64,000 bases of DNA from Phytoseiulus persimilis. Its lineage: Eukaryota; Arthropoda; Arachnida; Mesostigmata; Phytoseiidae. Of this stretch, positions 22,901-35,211 are shown one piece after another (within the stretch, counting starts at the first letter, position 1; the number at the start of each line of letters is the position of its first letter). The notes below the pieces were generated by a model that did no database searches, had not been told where the DNA came from, and saw nothing but the letters and a program-made list of their open reading frames with translations. The position numbers were made by a program, and so were the translations under genes. The stretch covers positions 40,110,745 to 40,174,744 of the forward strand of contig CM075102.1 of NCBI GenBank assembly GCA_037576195.1. The letters run 5' to 3'.

Positions 22901-24690
22901 GTGAGTGGATCCTCTCTTCCTGAAGTCATCACAATTAATTCCAGCCCGGTGGGAACTACGACTGGCTCGTCACTTCGAGATCATGGCTCGTGCTTGGTGA
23001 ACTACGATTACTAGTTTGAACTTCGCGGAGACGGATGATAGGTTAACGAGGTATTCAACGCGAAGCCTCGTATGGCTCAGGAGTAAGGTTGCGAGACGCC
23101 CTTATAAATCACATGAAACGGGTAGAACAGGAGACGTGCAGACACGTAGGACGAATTTCGAGCGGCTGATCAATGATCCCAGCTTTCAGCCCTTTGGTTG
23201 CGACGGAACTTGTCATTCACTGAGTGTTTCCTGAAATAGGCCCTCAAGTATCTTTGTTCGAGTATGCAAGGTCCGGTCAGAGCGGCTGGGAACTGACCCA
23301 GAATCTTAGGAGGGCAGCCGGGCTCCGAGTGTTTTGAGCAGTCGGAAGGCAATGTTTCAAAGCGTGCGGCAGGAAAGGCTTGTTTTGACTGAGAGCGTGT
23401 GTTCAACGGCGTTGTCGATACCGCATTCAGCGTGAGGGATATCCCAAGACCCTTGTTCTTCACCTAAACTTTCAACACCTATGGTAGCCGGTTCTGACAA
23501 TGAGACTGACCGCAAGCCACATTCGGCCGAGATTCAGCATTGTGGAGCTCATCTCATGAGTCTTGGAGCGGCATGCGTCTTGCCTGAAGCGCCTCGCGGT
23601 CTTGAGCTTAGTTCAAACTGTCCGTTCTCGGAAATTCTCGGTCGTCGGTTTCCTGGATCACGGTCGAAGCCGTCAAATGGGTCTTGTGTGTCTAAAACGC
23701 TTCTACGAATGTGGTTGCGGTTGCCTCTAGCTGGCAAGCATCCCTCGTAGACGTCACTGATACATAGGAAGGTTGGTCGGGCGGGTTGTGGCTCTACACG
23801 TAGTCATCAGCTATGTTCGAAGCACAGGAGCTCNGTTCACCAACGGTCTTGCTCGGACCGACTTCGTAGATCATGCTGGATCCAATCGCTTCGATAGCAC
23901 TCTGAGCTTGAGGTACCGGAGTTCTTCGTGTGTTCCGATTGGTACCGGATACGTCACTATGGGATACGTCGCAGGGATTTACCGATCTAGTTGTTTCCGG
24001 GCTGTCGAGTCTTCTGGCAAAGAAAGCAAAGTGAAAAATCACGCAAGAACTCGGAATTTCAGGCGCGAGAATGTCTCCACGAACTCCAATTCTGAACTAA
24101 AACCATCTCGCCCTAGTCAGGAATCATAGAGTGCTGGAATTTCTGGAACGAGCGGAGCGGAAATCGACAGACATACTCGAAGCAGCTCACTTACGTAGGT
24201 CTTCTATATTAAGAGTCATGGGATAACTTCAATCCAAAGTCGGGGTCCACGTCCCCTCTTGGATTCCCTAAACACCCCTCCTAGAACACAGGGGTGAGGC
24301 AGGGGAGGCAGGTGGGCCCTGAAGTCCGTTGGAGTTCAAGCTCGAAACCACCTCGTCGAGACACGTGCCTTTCAAGTGCATCCGAACACATATTTGCCGA
24401 TGCTCTGCTTTGTAACGGTAGAAGCCTGGGGGTGGAAACAATCGTCGGCAGCAATCGAGAAGAACATCCGTCCTCAAATGAAATCCGCAATCTCGACATC
24501 TCCGAGATCCACGGCAGGAATAGCGTTTTACGGTCTCGACCAGGGTTGGATTCCCGAGGAGTCGGGCGAACCCAGCTTTGGGAGATGTTCTTTGAGCTCG
24601 CTTCTGCTCATTGGCCATTATTTCAATTTCTGAATGACCGCTCGGGCTGCGGATTCAAAACCGCTCGAATGCTACTCTCCAGCGTGTCAG
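22901..24690. other. Tropomodulin intron or intergenic
   Basis: Follows the phase-1 donor of tropomodulin exon 2. No next exon was recognised. An ambiguous base (N) lies at 23834. Frames here have chance composition. Confidence 0.3.
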
Positions 24691-25276
24691 TCGATTTGAG
24701 CGCGGATCGATTTGAGCGCAGGATTGATTTGAGCGCAGTTGATTTGAGCGAGGTCGATTTGAGCGCAGTTGATTTGAGCGAGGTCGATTTCAGCGCAACG
24801 AATTCACTTGCGCTGCTGTGTGTGTGGAGTATGAGATAAAGGAAGAGGAAAATCCCCAACCTATCCGCCGATTGTAGACTACTCGACGAATAGGGAAAGT
24901 ACGGTTGCTCGGGGGAATATGAAGAGGAGAATTTGGACAACGGCATGAGATACTTCGGTGACGACATTCCCTCGATGAATCAGACAAAGGAACGTAGCCT
25001 TAGCTCGAGAAGGAGAAATATTTTCGATGAGGTAAGGTTAGGTTTGGATTCTCCTCTCCATATTCCCCGAGCAACCGTACTCTCTTTGTTTGTCGAGTAG
25101 TCTGCAACAGGCGGATAGGATAAGAGGGATTTTCCTCTCTTTCTATCTCATACTCCACACTCACAGCAGCGCGAGTGAATTCGTTGCGCTCAAATCAACT
25201 GCGCTCAAATCGACCTCGCTCAAATCAACTGCGCTCAAATCGATCCTGCGCTCAAATCGATCCGCGCTCAAATCGA
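24691..25276. mobile_element. Second foldback element with 15-bp subrepeats in its arms
   Basis: The left arm (24691-24933) and right arm (25048-25276) are inverted copies. Matches include ACGGTTGCTCGGGGGAATAT with its complement near 25060-25080, and the CACTTGCGCTGCTGTGTGTG block with its complement near 25155-25175. The outer 120 bp of each arm is a tandem array of GATTTGAGCGCAGTT/GATTTGAGCGAGGTC (15-bp units, alternating as 30-bp dimers). A 114-bp spacer separates the arms. Flanks on both sides carry an ACTCTCCAG string (24674 and about 25285), possibly a target duplication. There is no coding capacity. Its design parallels the element at 11885-13911. Confidence 0.7.
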
Positions 25277-28200
25277 GTAGCACCACTCTCCAGACGTTGA
25301 CTCTTGAATTTCTCACTGGTAGTTCCGGAGTCAACTTCAACTGGTTACGAGTTCATCCTTTCCGGAGAAAATGTGTCATCGAATAACGGGGACATGTAAA
25401 GGTCGCATCTCGGGCGGTTGTGGTCGAGGGAGACGAAACTCCATTCATCAGCGGTCGATAGCGCCTGGCCCCCAGTGAAGAGGACGAGAAATGAGAGCTC
25501 TCAGTAGCTCCTAGGACAAAATGAGAACTTTTTCTATTCTACAGGTGGTTAGCAGCAAGCGCGGCCGTGAACTGGTCGTATGGCACACTTTTTGAAAGAC
25601 CTTGGAGGAGACGGCCTGTGAAATCATCGGCTAGATTGTCGGCCTTGTGAGCGTGCATAGGTGTATGTGCGTACACGATTTAACCTGAGTTCAGCTGTCT
25701 GAGGCAACTTTCATCTGTTTGATTCTTCTAAAGACATCTGGAGATCAGGTGGAGGTCGGTTGGTTCGCGAGTTCGGCAGCTTGAGCGAGTGTTCTAGTCG
25801 TGTGCCATACGCGATTCCTCGATCTCCATTTCTCGTCTAGACCGAAGCAAACCGACCCTGCGATCAGAACAGAAGTGAAAGCGTTCGTGGTCACTTCAAG
25901 GTCAGTCACGAAGAGGTGTCCGATGAATGACCTTCATTACGCTCACTCTGTCACTGACTCTCAATGATCCTCAACTGCGCGACCTTCACCTCGGTGGCCT
26001 GGTATTGCAAATTTGTGGCGATTTCACGATACAGGCGCGTGCGTGGTGCCAATCAAACGTCGTCCATTTTTTGAGCAGTCCCTCCCTGTGAGGTCTGTTG
26101 TTGCATCATGGACGAATCCTCCGAGTAGCATCCAAGTCCGGGGAATCCGAAATAACGGCGTGTGCCTGATGGAAACGATCCGAAAAAGGCGGCTCGTTGC
26201 CCATGCCCTGTAGAGGGGTCGTCCTGTCAGGGACCCCAACACTCGAGGGATCAGATCTCTGCATCGATCCAAACTCCTTCAGCTGTTCAGCGGCTGGTTT
26301 CGTGGTAGAGACTTGTCTGCCCATTGTGGTTGACTACTCTTTCTGTGACACACGCACCGCCGCCGCCGCTCCAGTAGCAGCCAAGGCTGTAGATCCACTT
26401 CTGGCAGCAGCAATGGCGCAGCCAGCAGTCGTCAGACCAGAGCTCGGTCAGCACGCGCCCAGAATAGCCATCTCGTCTCTGCGCATCGCGTCCATTCATA
26501 CACCCCCACAGAACCTGAATGCAGCCGGCACCATCTGGACACCATGAGCGTTTGTCACCTGCGAGGATGTCACGGCACCACCTGTGCAGTGGGCGCACTG
26601 CACCATTTCATCGCGATGATGATGGTTACGATCATGGTCACCCTCGTTTCCATCATCACGAACGTGATGCCGCAACAGTACAACTACAAAGATGCGAGAT
26701 ACTGCGCTCTACGAGAGCATAAAAAACCGGCGCTTTTGCGCTTCGTTTGACGTGATGCGCGCATGCATGACGTCCAGCGTCCATGGATGTTTTCGTGATG
26801 GCACAGACTGAAAATTTGCTCAAATCGATTGGAGCTTCAGTTCGAAGCTGAGGCCGTATTCTCGAAACGTCCGTCGGCCTGGCACAGGCAGACCTCTATA
26901 GAAACCGAACAGCAACAGACCGATTGAATGCCGGTCCAGCCAGTGAACCGAGGATGGCACGCCAGGCTCGAATCGAAGCCTCCGATCGCTCCTTTTCGTG
27001 GAGACCCATCGTGGGAAAAGCACAATATCCAGCGAGCTGCGAGATCCGAACCCATTTCTGTCACGTTTGCTAAAAACCGCTACCGATCTAGTCAACGCCG
27101 TACCCGAAAACAGCCAGTGCAGGTTTGCATATATTTATACGCTTCCCCCGGAATATCCTCGGCAGCTCTCGAACGCCTACTCGATCTCTGAGACGTGCCG
27201 GCAGATTTTTAGTTTGATGAGGAAATGGAGTCGACGCGTGTGTTTGGAGAGACGATTTGCACCCGCTTCCAGCTGCTGTCCACTGCATGTGCATCAAACA
27301 GCTTCCAATACAACATAGGATTGAGAACAGCCCCAAAAACTGGTTGAACCAGGTGCGTGAATCCACCTACAGACGGTCGGACGGGCAGGCGGGCGGGCGA
27401 ACTAGTCCGGTTGCCGATCGAGAGAGGAAAAAAATCGGAGGAGCGCCTGCCACCAACGCCACCGACACCGACATGCTCGTCGAAGAGCTGCTGTGCTCTC
27501 TATCGTTCGGCGTTGTTTTTACATAACCGGCCGCTGATGAGGTTGCGCAGCCAGGCAAGCAAGCGCCAGCCTGAGCGAATGAACGAGACCCCTCTAAGCC
27601 CGCAGTGATGGTAGCGGAACCATCTGGCAGCGGCAGGTTCTGGTTTTTGCACATCCGGTTGTGCTCCTTCGGCTGCCCCCTCGTCTTCTGTCCTCTTCAA
27701 AATCATGATCAACTGCGCAAGCGGAAGACTCCCCCGATAAGCGCTCCCCGCTAGCCAGAAACGCCGGTTCTTTCATGGAGGCAACTTAAAGCAGCGCTGC
27801 CTGGCGTTGGTTGGAGAACAGCCGACAAGGGCGCACGGACCAGCGCTGATGGCTCGTTACTCTGAGTCACGGTCAAGGGCCGCCGAAGATTGCCCCAATC
27901 CGTTGCTTTATATTCAGCTATGCCCTCGTGGGGACTTGAAGTTCGAATTTCATGTCGTGATGCAGAATAATCGTTGATTCCACTGGTCAACCACATCCGG
28001 ATCTCTCGCGGACTCCGATCGGCCGAACAACTCAGATCGTTGCCGAAAAACGACCCAGGTGTTTCACAGCGTTCGAGTCCCGTCGAACTCGGGGCATGCC
28101 TTTACCTTCCCAGAAATCTCAGACCTTTGACGGTGCCTGTCAACTACTGATGTGAACAACTTGATCAGTCGGTGACCGAAATCACCCGCAAGCAGCGTCC

Positions 28201-30526
28201 TTTGCCACGCGTTTCAGAACCCTCGGTTCGCGGTTCGCGTTGATGTGCAAAAAATGCCCCCTCCTCCCCCCGAAATCCCCTTCCTGCCGGCTCGATCTCG
28301 TTTACAATCTGTCTCCCTGGCTCTGCACCAGCCTGTCCATTTATCCGTGCGTTTTATCTCTCCACCCAGTCATCCTCCTACTACGAAAAACTCGCCCGAC
28401 TACAGGCTGGGTTAACACCAGGCCGGTGTTGCCTGTTGCACGTGCAGGCCAGACGCTCGATAAACAGTCCGGGCTTTTCGACGATATGGCATTTGATATG
28501 ATGTTTGTACAAGTGTACATGCTAGACAACGACGATACGCAATCTCAATGAGCGTCTGGGCGTCCCTAAGTGCCAGAAATGTGGTATTCGGAACCACACC
28601 TCGTCTCCGGAAAGCTGGAGAAAAAGCCCCTGCTCGTGCCTGGGATGTGGAGCCTGGACGAAAGCCGATGATGCCAGGATTCAACCTTCGTTGAAAAATG
28701 ACTCCAAGTCAGAGTGGAGAGGGGGCCACGCGTATTTCCATCCAGAATGAAAGCGACAGAAGCTTGTCTCCATGAAGCGGGAGGAGGCAGCGAGCAGAGT
28801 CGCGTGGCCCGCCCGCTCCACTGAGTCTGCTGGCAGCATTTTACAGTTAAGCAACTTCGTACTGACCTAACGGAGCGTGTACGACGAGCTTCAGGTCGTA
28901 ATTAGAAATCAAGGGGCATACGGCGGCGGAGTTCATCTCTGCTTGGTTCAATCGCCACCTGGCAACGAACGCTTCGCTCGCGAGTCCGCTGGCTACCTGG
29001 TTGACTCCGGGGCGCAGGAGCAGCCATCATCGGAGGAGCAGAAGCAAAGCATCCACATCACACAACAGTGCACCAATGTTCGAGCGTTTTCTCTTACTGA
29101 TGATGACGAGAATCGGGTTCCAGCTGCCCCATCGCTGAGATCATAGAGAACAACGCAGCTGCTTGGAAACAGCTGGTACCTACCTCAATGGTGCTGCCAC
29201 AGCCGCTACGACGACGACGACGGCAACAACATCTACAGTGCGAATACGATTTTCCCCCTCAGCAATGTTCGATAACGAGTGCTCAATACCGAGAGCTCTC
29301 GTCAACTGGTGGCAACACCCGTTCCTTGTCAAGCTTCCAATTTTTCGCTCGGCGCCTCTAATGGATCGTCGTCCATTGCACGAAGTCGACCGGTGAATGG
29401 GCTCCTCAACCACTCGAGGAAATGCGGCCGAGCGGAGGCAGAACAGGAGAAGGGAATTCCCCGCTTCCGAGGTGCATTCTCTAGACTGCAAGATGTCTGT
29501 TGCCCCCCTGAACTCAAATCTTCCTGAAGAGTCATACGAAAGTGACCTCCGTCGAGGCCCTCGACGAATTCGCCGGGCGAGGCCTGCTGTCGACCAGTAT
29601 AGAGGGCTCCAAGGTGGAGGAAGATGATTTCCAACCCGACATCTTCCAGTTTCACCCGAATTCCGGATGATGGATTGCTTGCTCGGAGGAAGTATGGATT
29701 GTTCGGCAGGTCTCAGGGAGCTGCGTAGCTGAACCTGGCGGGAAACTCCTGCACTTCCTCCTTGGGAAAAAATAAACTTTTCCGGCTATCCAGATCGGAG
29801 GTGCTTCGATCCACTTGCGAATCAAACACGTCCAGTCAAGACCACAAATCTCTGCGTTGGATATGCTCGCGAGCTCGTGATACTCATCTACAGAGACCGT
29901 GGAACATCTCGAGGCAGCCAAGAAGAGCCTTGGGGTTGTCGCACACCTTTCGTCTTCGAGTCGCCGATCGGTTGTGCACACTGAGTGAATCCGTTGCTCC
30001 GCTTCTTTTCCACTGTGTGTCGCGCATTGTGTTATTTTTTCTTTGCAGGAAGAATGATCTCGCCGATGATGATCTTTACATTTCCGATCCATTAGTTCGG
30101 AGTGTTGTAACGCGTGTATGTGTGCACTCCTGGTGCCGGTTGTCATTGTTGGCCGAGTGCTTCGGTAGTTCGATCCGAGCGTTCCGGTGAGCGCCCGGCT
30201 CATCTGAACTAACGGGCTAGAAGTCGCTAGGAAAGCCGGCAGGCAGGCCGCCAGGCTCCTGGTTGCTTACTTACTCAACCTGGTTGGTTGGTTGGCTGGT
30301 TCGCTCGATAGCTGTCACCCCCAACCCCGCGCGAGCCGGACAGATGTTCGAAGAAGTTCGAAACCGGCTCCGCAGCGGCAGCACCATCTATGCATCCACC
30401 ATTGGCGACAGCACCACGAGCAGGAGCTCCGGCGATGGCAGCGGCGGTGGCAGTAGCTCTACTTTTGGTGCCTCTACCCCCAAACTCCGCTCTCCATTGA
30501 GAGTGAGGAGGGACCCCCAGACCGAC
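25277..30526. other. Upstream region of snail, no confident gene
   Basis: Includes tracts of direct GC-rich repeats (GCCGCCGCC-like near 26355, ACGACGACGACGG near 29205) and many chance frames. A plus-strand frame at 29512-29670 and a minus frame at 29329-29655 looked protein-like but conflict with each other. This is the natural place for snail regulatory sequence, although no specific site is claimed. Confidence 0.25.
26544..26750 (+). CDS. Possible small membrane protein, 68 residues
   Basis: ATG at 26544 in an ACCATGA context. The product has one strongly hydrophobic segment at about residues 24-43 (FIAMMMVTIMVTLVSIITNV), a cysteine-rich N-terminus and a basic C-terminus. No poly(A) signal, promoter or homologue recognised. 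The chance of a 68-codon frame in this DNA is high, so this is only a candidate. Confidence 0.15.
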   Translation: MSVCHLRGCHGTTCAVGALHHFIAMMMVTIMVTLVSIITNVMPQQYNYKDARYCALREHKKPALLRFV

Positions 30527-30560
30527 TATAAAGGCGAGCTGTTCTCCACTGAACATTCAG
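30527..30560 (+). promoter_or_regulatory. Core promoter of snail-family gene
   Basis: TATAAAG at 30527-30533 and an initiator-like TTCAGAC at 30556-30562, 31 bp apart from TATA start to start-site A (30558). The resulting 5' UTR is about 85 nt to the ATG at 30644. Confidence 0.65.
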
Positions 30561-30643
30561 ACACTTCGTGCCACTCTCTGGATTAACTTCTACAACAGTT
30601 CCACCGTCGTTCGCACTCTCAAGGTGCTCAGTTACCAAGCACT

Positions 30644-31707
30644 ATGCCGAAAGCTTTTCTCATAAAGAAAAAGCATGATGCCAAGCTGGCATCTGCTATC
30701 AGTGGTGTCAAAAGACCGTGGACGGAAGACCTCGTGGAGGCGACTTCGCCGATCCCTCTTTCGATCTCGCCAACACCGTCGGAAAGTGCAACCGTACCCG
30801 GTAAGTCTCCCCACTGATCATTACACCACAGCAAAGCCTCGACAAAGATTCGGAGGAGACTCTCGAGAACAGCATTTTCTGAATATTATGACTCTTTCCA
30901 GATTTCTCAGTACCGTACGATCTCTCAATGAAAAGGCGGTGCACATCTTCCGATGCAGAAACTTCGCCGTCGTCATCCCCGGTTCGCACTCCTTCTCCTG
31001 CATACTCCTCATCTTCGCCACCGCCTGCACTGGTGGATCCTCATCACCCGTGGCCACAAAATTTCCTGACATACCCCATTCCCCTATACTACGGCGCACC
31101 TCGTTTCGTGCCCCGAGTTCTCCAAAACGATGCTGTCGTACCCACGTGGAGCTCTTCTGCCATCGACATCAAGGAGAAAATTGTCGCCCCGGTCACTTCC
31201 GTATCGGTGACAGGCGGTGCCACAACGGCTGCCAAGTTTGAGTGTGAAGATTGCCACAAGAGCTATTCGACATACTCCGGCTTGAGCAAACACCGTCAGC
31301 AACACAACTGCTCCGGTGAGCAGGAGTTCTTCTGCAAGTACTGCGGCAAGAAGTACACATCTATGGGTGCATTGAAAATGCACATCCGCACCCATACGTT
31401 GCCGTGCAAATGTGACATCTGCGGCAAAGCTTTCTCCCGACCCTGGCTCCTCCAAGGTCACATCCGGACTCACACCGGCGAGAAACCCTTCCAGTGCGAC
31501 GTTTGCGATCGAGCTTTCGCTGATCGGTCGAATCTCCGAGCGCATCTTCAAACTCATACGAATGTGAAGAAGTACAACTGTGACATTTGCAACAAGACCT
31601 TCTCGCGTGCCTCGCTGCTACAAAAGCATAACGAAACAGGATGCTGCACGAGCGCGTCGCCAACGTCTCCTTCGCCTCGACCTGTTCTGCAGTCGTTGCA
31701 ATGTTGA
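30644..31707 (+). CDS. sna: Snail-family C2H2 zinc-finger transcriptional repressor
   Basis: Nuclear repressor that binds E-box (CAGGTG-like) sites and controls mesoderm, neural and epithelial-mesenchymal programmes. Two exons, 30644-30800 and 30902-31707, with a 101-nt GTAAGT...TTTCCAG intron in phase 1; product 320 residues. The N-terminus MPKAFLIKK is a SNAG repression motif. PYDLSMK at about residues 57-63, created across the splice, fits the CtBP-binding motif PxDLSxK and confirms the acceptor choice. A Ser/Pro-rich linker follows. Five C2H2 fingers run from about residue 165 to 303, including the diagnostic [20 protein letters not shown] and [18 protein letters not shown]. The protein ends 17 residues after the last finger. 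Finger sequence fits Snail/Slug/Escargot rather than Scratch; which of snail, escargot or worniu is not decidable by eye. Confidence 0.95.
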
Positions 31708-32212
31708 AAATCTGTTCCTTCTCCACTGTAAACTCAAGCACTTTCATAGGTTAGATTCTCTAGTGCCTTTCAACCTGAACTGTCCGGCTGTTCTAGAATG
31801 AGTTGATCTAGTCCAATTGTAAATATCTAATCGAGCACGTTCGCCGTCCACAGTCCCTGCGATTAACTCTTTCCTGCTTCGCTACTTCCTAGGGTCGTGT
31901 GGCTGTGGGATCTAAGACGGCGTCGTGAATTCTTCGATGCCATTTGTTGTACAGACAATCACACGAGCACTCGCAGTCAAGATAAAACACAGCTATGAAC
32001 CAAAACCGGTGTACAGATTCTTGTCAAGACTTATCTCAACGTCGGTCATTTCCGGGACATTCAACGCGATCCGTTAAATGGCCCTGATGATAAAGACGCT
32101 GGGATGAGAATAATAATAATATAACTTAAGAGAACTTTTATTGTATGAGAATATGCGTTTACTGGATTAACTTATGTACATTTCAAGACCGATGGAGTCA
32201 TGCTATATTTCT

Positions 32213-32218
32213 AATAAA
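32213..32218 (+). promoter_or_regulatory. Likely poly(A) signal of snail gene
   Basis: First AATAAA after the snail stop, 506 nt downstream, in an AT-rich 3' region. Confidence 0.45.
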
Positions 32219-33139
32219 TGAACAATCGAAGTTGAAGTTGAAGCCTCAAAACCAAGGTCTCGCTCATATTATTTTCCAGTTCATTTCTCTTCTCCATTCT
32301 CTGGGATGCTCCCGTTGCGCATCACAATCACGAGGGAATGGCACGATGTCATGGTGGGATCTGGGCAAGAACTCGGTAATCGGGTCGTTAGAAGTTTCTC
32401 TCTCTCTCTGCCTCCTTCACGTCTCTAGCTTCAGTTTTCACCTCCACTTTTCAAATGTTGGAGCGGTTGAGAGAGCAGCATTTCACGACAGATTTCTGAT
32501 AACGTCCATAGAGAAGTACCCGACTACAGTGGTCTCAACCCCAGATCCCACGATGATGTCGTGCCATCCTTCGTCGGAATGACGGCCATGAAGGTTGCCC
32601 CGAGCAGGGTCTCTGTCGTCACAATTGACGCTGCCGAACTGTGAGACGTCATCGTATTCGATACGCCATGCTTGAAGTTTGAAGAAAACCGACGATCGTA
32701 TTCCAAGGACCGTAGTTGAAGAAGGGTTCGAGCTCTGATCGCGGCGGTGCACCGGCGGCGATGAAACGTGCATAGCCTGAGAAATAGCGGTGGTTGGAAC
32801 CAGGATCCGACTCAACAGAATTTTCTCAAAACGTTTGAACGCTCGTTTGCGTTTCCCAGTCCGATCACTCTGCTTCCGGATCGAACGCAACAGATGGATA
32901 TCCGATTCTTAGCGGAGGTGGCGCCATCCAGCAGATAACGGGCGAACTAGACAGAAACACGTGGGGATAGGCTCCACCTCGTGGAGAGAATCGGGGTGAG
33001 TACAGCAGATTTGAAACAAAGCTGAGCTCAAGATCAGCCCCTTACGCATAATTTTCTGTTTTCTTATCCGGTCCAGACTGTATCGAACTTGCCAGGTGGA
33101 AGTACAACTGAGGAACTTTCCGGGGCTAGCCGGTAGCAG
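32219..33139. other. Intergenic between snail and candidate gene at 33.2 kb
   Basis: A 145-codon plus frame (32145-32582) lies across the snail 3' end and a 135-codon minus frame (32483-32890) overlaps it. Neither has a motif or splice support. A GTGAGT at 32995 and CAG sites near 33137 leave room for an upstream exon of the 33.2-kb candidate, but none could be fitted. Confidence 0.25.
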
Positions 33140-33232
33140 TCGCTGGTCAGCTCCTGTCGTGATTTTGCGGTTCACGACAAAACTGGACTGTCAACATGGG
33201 AAGGGCTCTTATTATTGGGAGATGCCCACAAC

Positions 33233-33800
33233 ATGGGACGCACAGGGATCACGGTGAGCGCACAAATGTGTGATCTTCTTGAAAACTTCGGGCGTTCCCC
33301 GCTTGGAAGGAGAGGTAATCGTTTACGGGAGTCTGCGAGCCGTTGGGAAAGTCTTAACGACTTTATTCCTGCTGGAGGAGCAACTCACAGAGGGAAGACC
33401 CCATGATTCACAGGAGGAACTGTGAGTGTGAAAAAGAAGGAAAATGACAATGAAGAAATGATGGAAGACACATCGGAAAATAATGCATTCAGGCAAGACC
33501 CAGAAGAATGGAAAATGCAGCTGGTGTGAGGGGCTCATGTATCCTGAGATTCCGCAAAAACGAACCTCCTCTTCTTCTTCTCTCAAGGAACCGTCTCAGA
33601 TAACGAGCTTGTCAAATGACGAGCTATCCGCGAAATCCAGGGAAGATATTACCGACTATTCAGGTTGCCTCGTCACCCACATAGTGGATGCTTCCAATAT
33701 CGAGCTTCGGAGTTCGGGAGGAAGCGCAACTGCGGCGCCAGCCTTTCCTTTCACGAGGCTTAGCGTCGTCGTTGGTCGTCATTTCCCCAGTTACCCTTGA
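33233..33800 (+). CDS. Candidate three-exon gene, uncharacterised acidic protein
   Basis: Exons 33233-33314, 33414-33523 and 33600-33800 join in phase (phases 1 and 0) to a 130-residue product. Donors are GAG|GTAATC and CTG|GTGTGA. Acceptors are GATTCACAG and CCGTCTCAG, the second preceded by a strong CT-rich tract at 33567-33583. Exon 1 includes MCDLLENFG. Exon 2 is acidic (KKKENDNEEMMEDTSENN). Exon 3 contains NDELSAKSREDITDY and ends at TGA. The frame is open upstream of the chosen ATG to about 33140, so the true start may lie in an earlier exon. No family, signal peptide or membrane segment is recognised and no AATAAA follows within 200 nt. Phase agreement over two introns supports it, but coincidence is not excluded. 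Confidence 0.35.
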
Positions 33801-34199
33801 GACTCGCCCTGAGGCCCCTACCCCCATGTTGAATGAATCAAAGACACCTTCTCCTTACTTTTGAAACTTGTATTTTGAGCACTACGGCGACATATCCGCT
33901 GACAGAAATATGATTTTCGCTTGCGTACATGGCTATTCTCAGTCTCTTGGACCGTCTCACTCCAGTTCGCTCCACGGAGTTGAACACTGACGAAGAACGT
34001 TAGCGCTCGTCATGATGGATCCCGATTGCGGCGATCGTGTGCATAGGATCAAGCTGATTTTGTGCAAGTTTGCGAACCAAGGGCTCGGTCCCAAGTCGGA
34101 GCTCTCTCCTCGTTCGGAAGGAGATATCGTAAGCTCCTTGGAAACCGGTTCGCTGATGCGAGTCGAGCTTGTTGAATAGTTGATCCCTCCGGGTATCGC

Positions 34200-35211
34200 T
34201 TATCTGAGCTCGTCGGAGTCTTCTTCGTAATCATCGGAGGTTTCTGACTCATCCTCGAGAGCTTCGGCTTCTAGCTTGATCAAGTTCCTCACGAATTCCT
34301 CTTCCTCGAGTCTCTCTTCATCTCTTCGCTTCGTGTAGGCTTCCGTGAGGGAATCGTCGTAACGAGTGAGAGGAACACTGAAGGGGAAGGTGATGCAGAG
34401 AGCGATTTGTACCGTCTGATCTTGGAGGACGAAAGATCCTTCGTTAGGCCCGCGGTCTTCTGCAGACTCAGCACTCTTTTCGAACTCGGGCAGTTTGAAA
34501 CTTCTGCCCCAGAGGCTCATAACGAGTGGCATCATCACGTTCAGAGAGAAGAGGACCTCCTGATCCGCTGCCAGGAACGTGCGCCCGGTCGCCGTGCTGT
34601 TCATCATGGTCGGTTCTGTGCAACGGACCTCGATAACCTCCCACTCATATAAGGGAGGCTCGACGGCGGGAGAGAAAGAAAATTTCGGAAGAGCGTGAAA
34701 CTTCTCAAGTAGAGGGCAACCCCTCGAGATTCATTCACGGAGAGAATTTCGCGGCTCATTCGAAAGCGAGTTTCTGAGGTTCACCGTAAGTGATCGCCCA
34801 GCACACTTCCAGGGCGGACGTCGTCTAATGCTCGGGTGAGGTCGATCTCGATGCTCGTTCGGGTTTGATTCTCGCGAAGACGCCCCACTTAGTGCGACCC
34901 TAAGGCATTTCGCTCCGAATGTCAGGGTCCCGAAGCAGGGTCCCTGACTCCTCTCGCCAGTGAGCTCAGCTCGACTCTAAGACCATAATTGGAGGTTTCT
35001 GGATATTTTCGTCGATATCCATGAGCATGGAAGCACCTGCTTCTACAGACCTTGCGATCGGATCCGCTCGCAGGTCGCCCATGAACGGGTGCTTGTTCAA
35101 GTATCTCCGAGAACTCTTCTCTTTCAGTTATTTTAGTGCGTTCTCGTCTATCGCACTACCAGTGCTGTTGGTCTCTGAAACAATCTGAACCACATCTCTC
35201 AGAATCGCCAT
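34200..35211 (-). pseudogene. Interrupted coding region of unknown family
   Basis: Two protein-like blocks lie on the minus strand. Block 1 (35211-34966) starts at an ATG and reads with E, D, I and M-rich composition (contains HPFMGDLRADPIARSVEAG and MLMDIDENIQ), but an in-frame TAA sits at 35130-35128. Block 2 (34658-34200) is an open 152-residue stretch (contains LYEWEVIEVRC, then a very acidic tail with RLEEEEFVRNL and SDDYEEDSDELR). It is preceded by a CT-rich tract and an AG at 34659-34660 that could serve as splice acceptor. Between them the frame is broken several times. Coding-like frames continue above 35211 in another frame. Probably one decayed gene or element ORF. Block 2 alone could still be a live terminal exon. 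Family not recognised. Confidence 0.4.

Noticed and set aside
24294..24839. 181-codon plus-strand frame
   Set aside because: Its length comes from the stop-free 15-bp subrepeats of the foldback arm; the rest has no protein character.
30675..31241. 188-codon plus frame and several minus frames across snail
   Set aside because: Shadows of the two snail exons in other frames.
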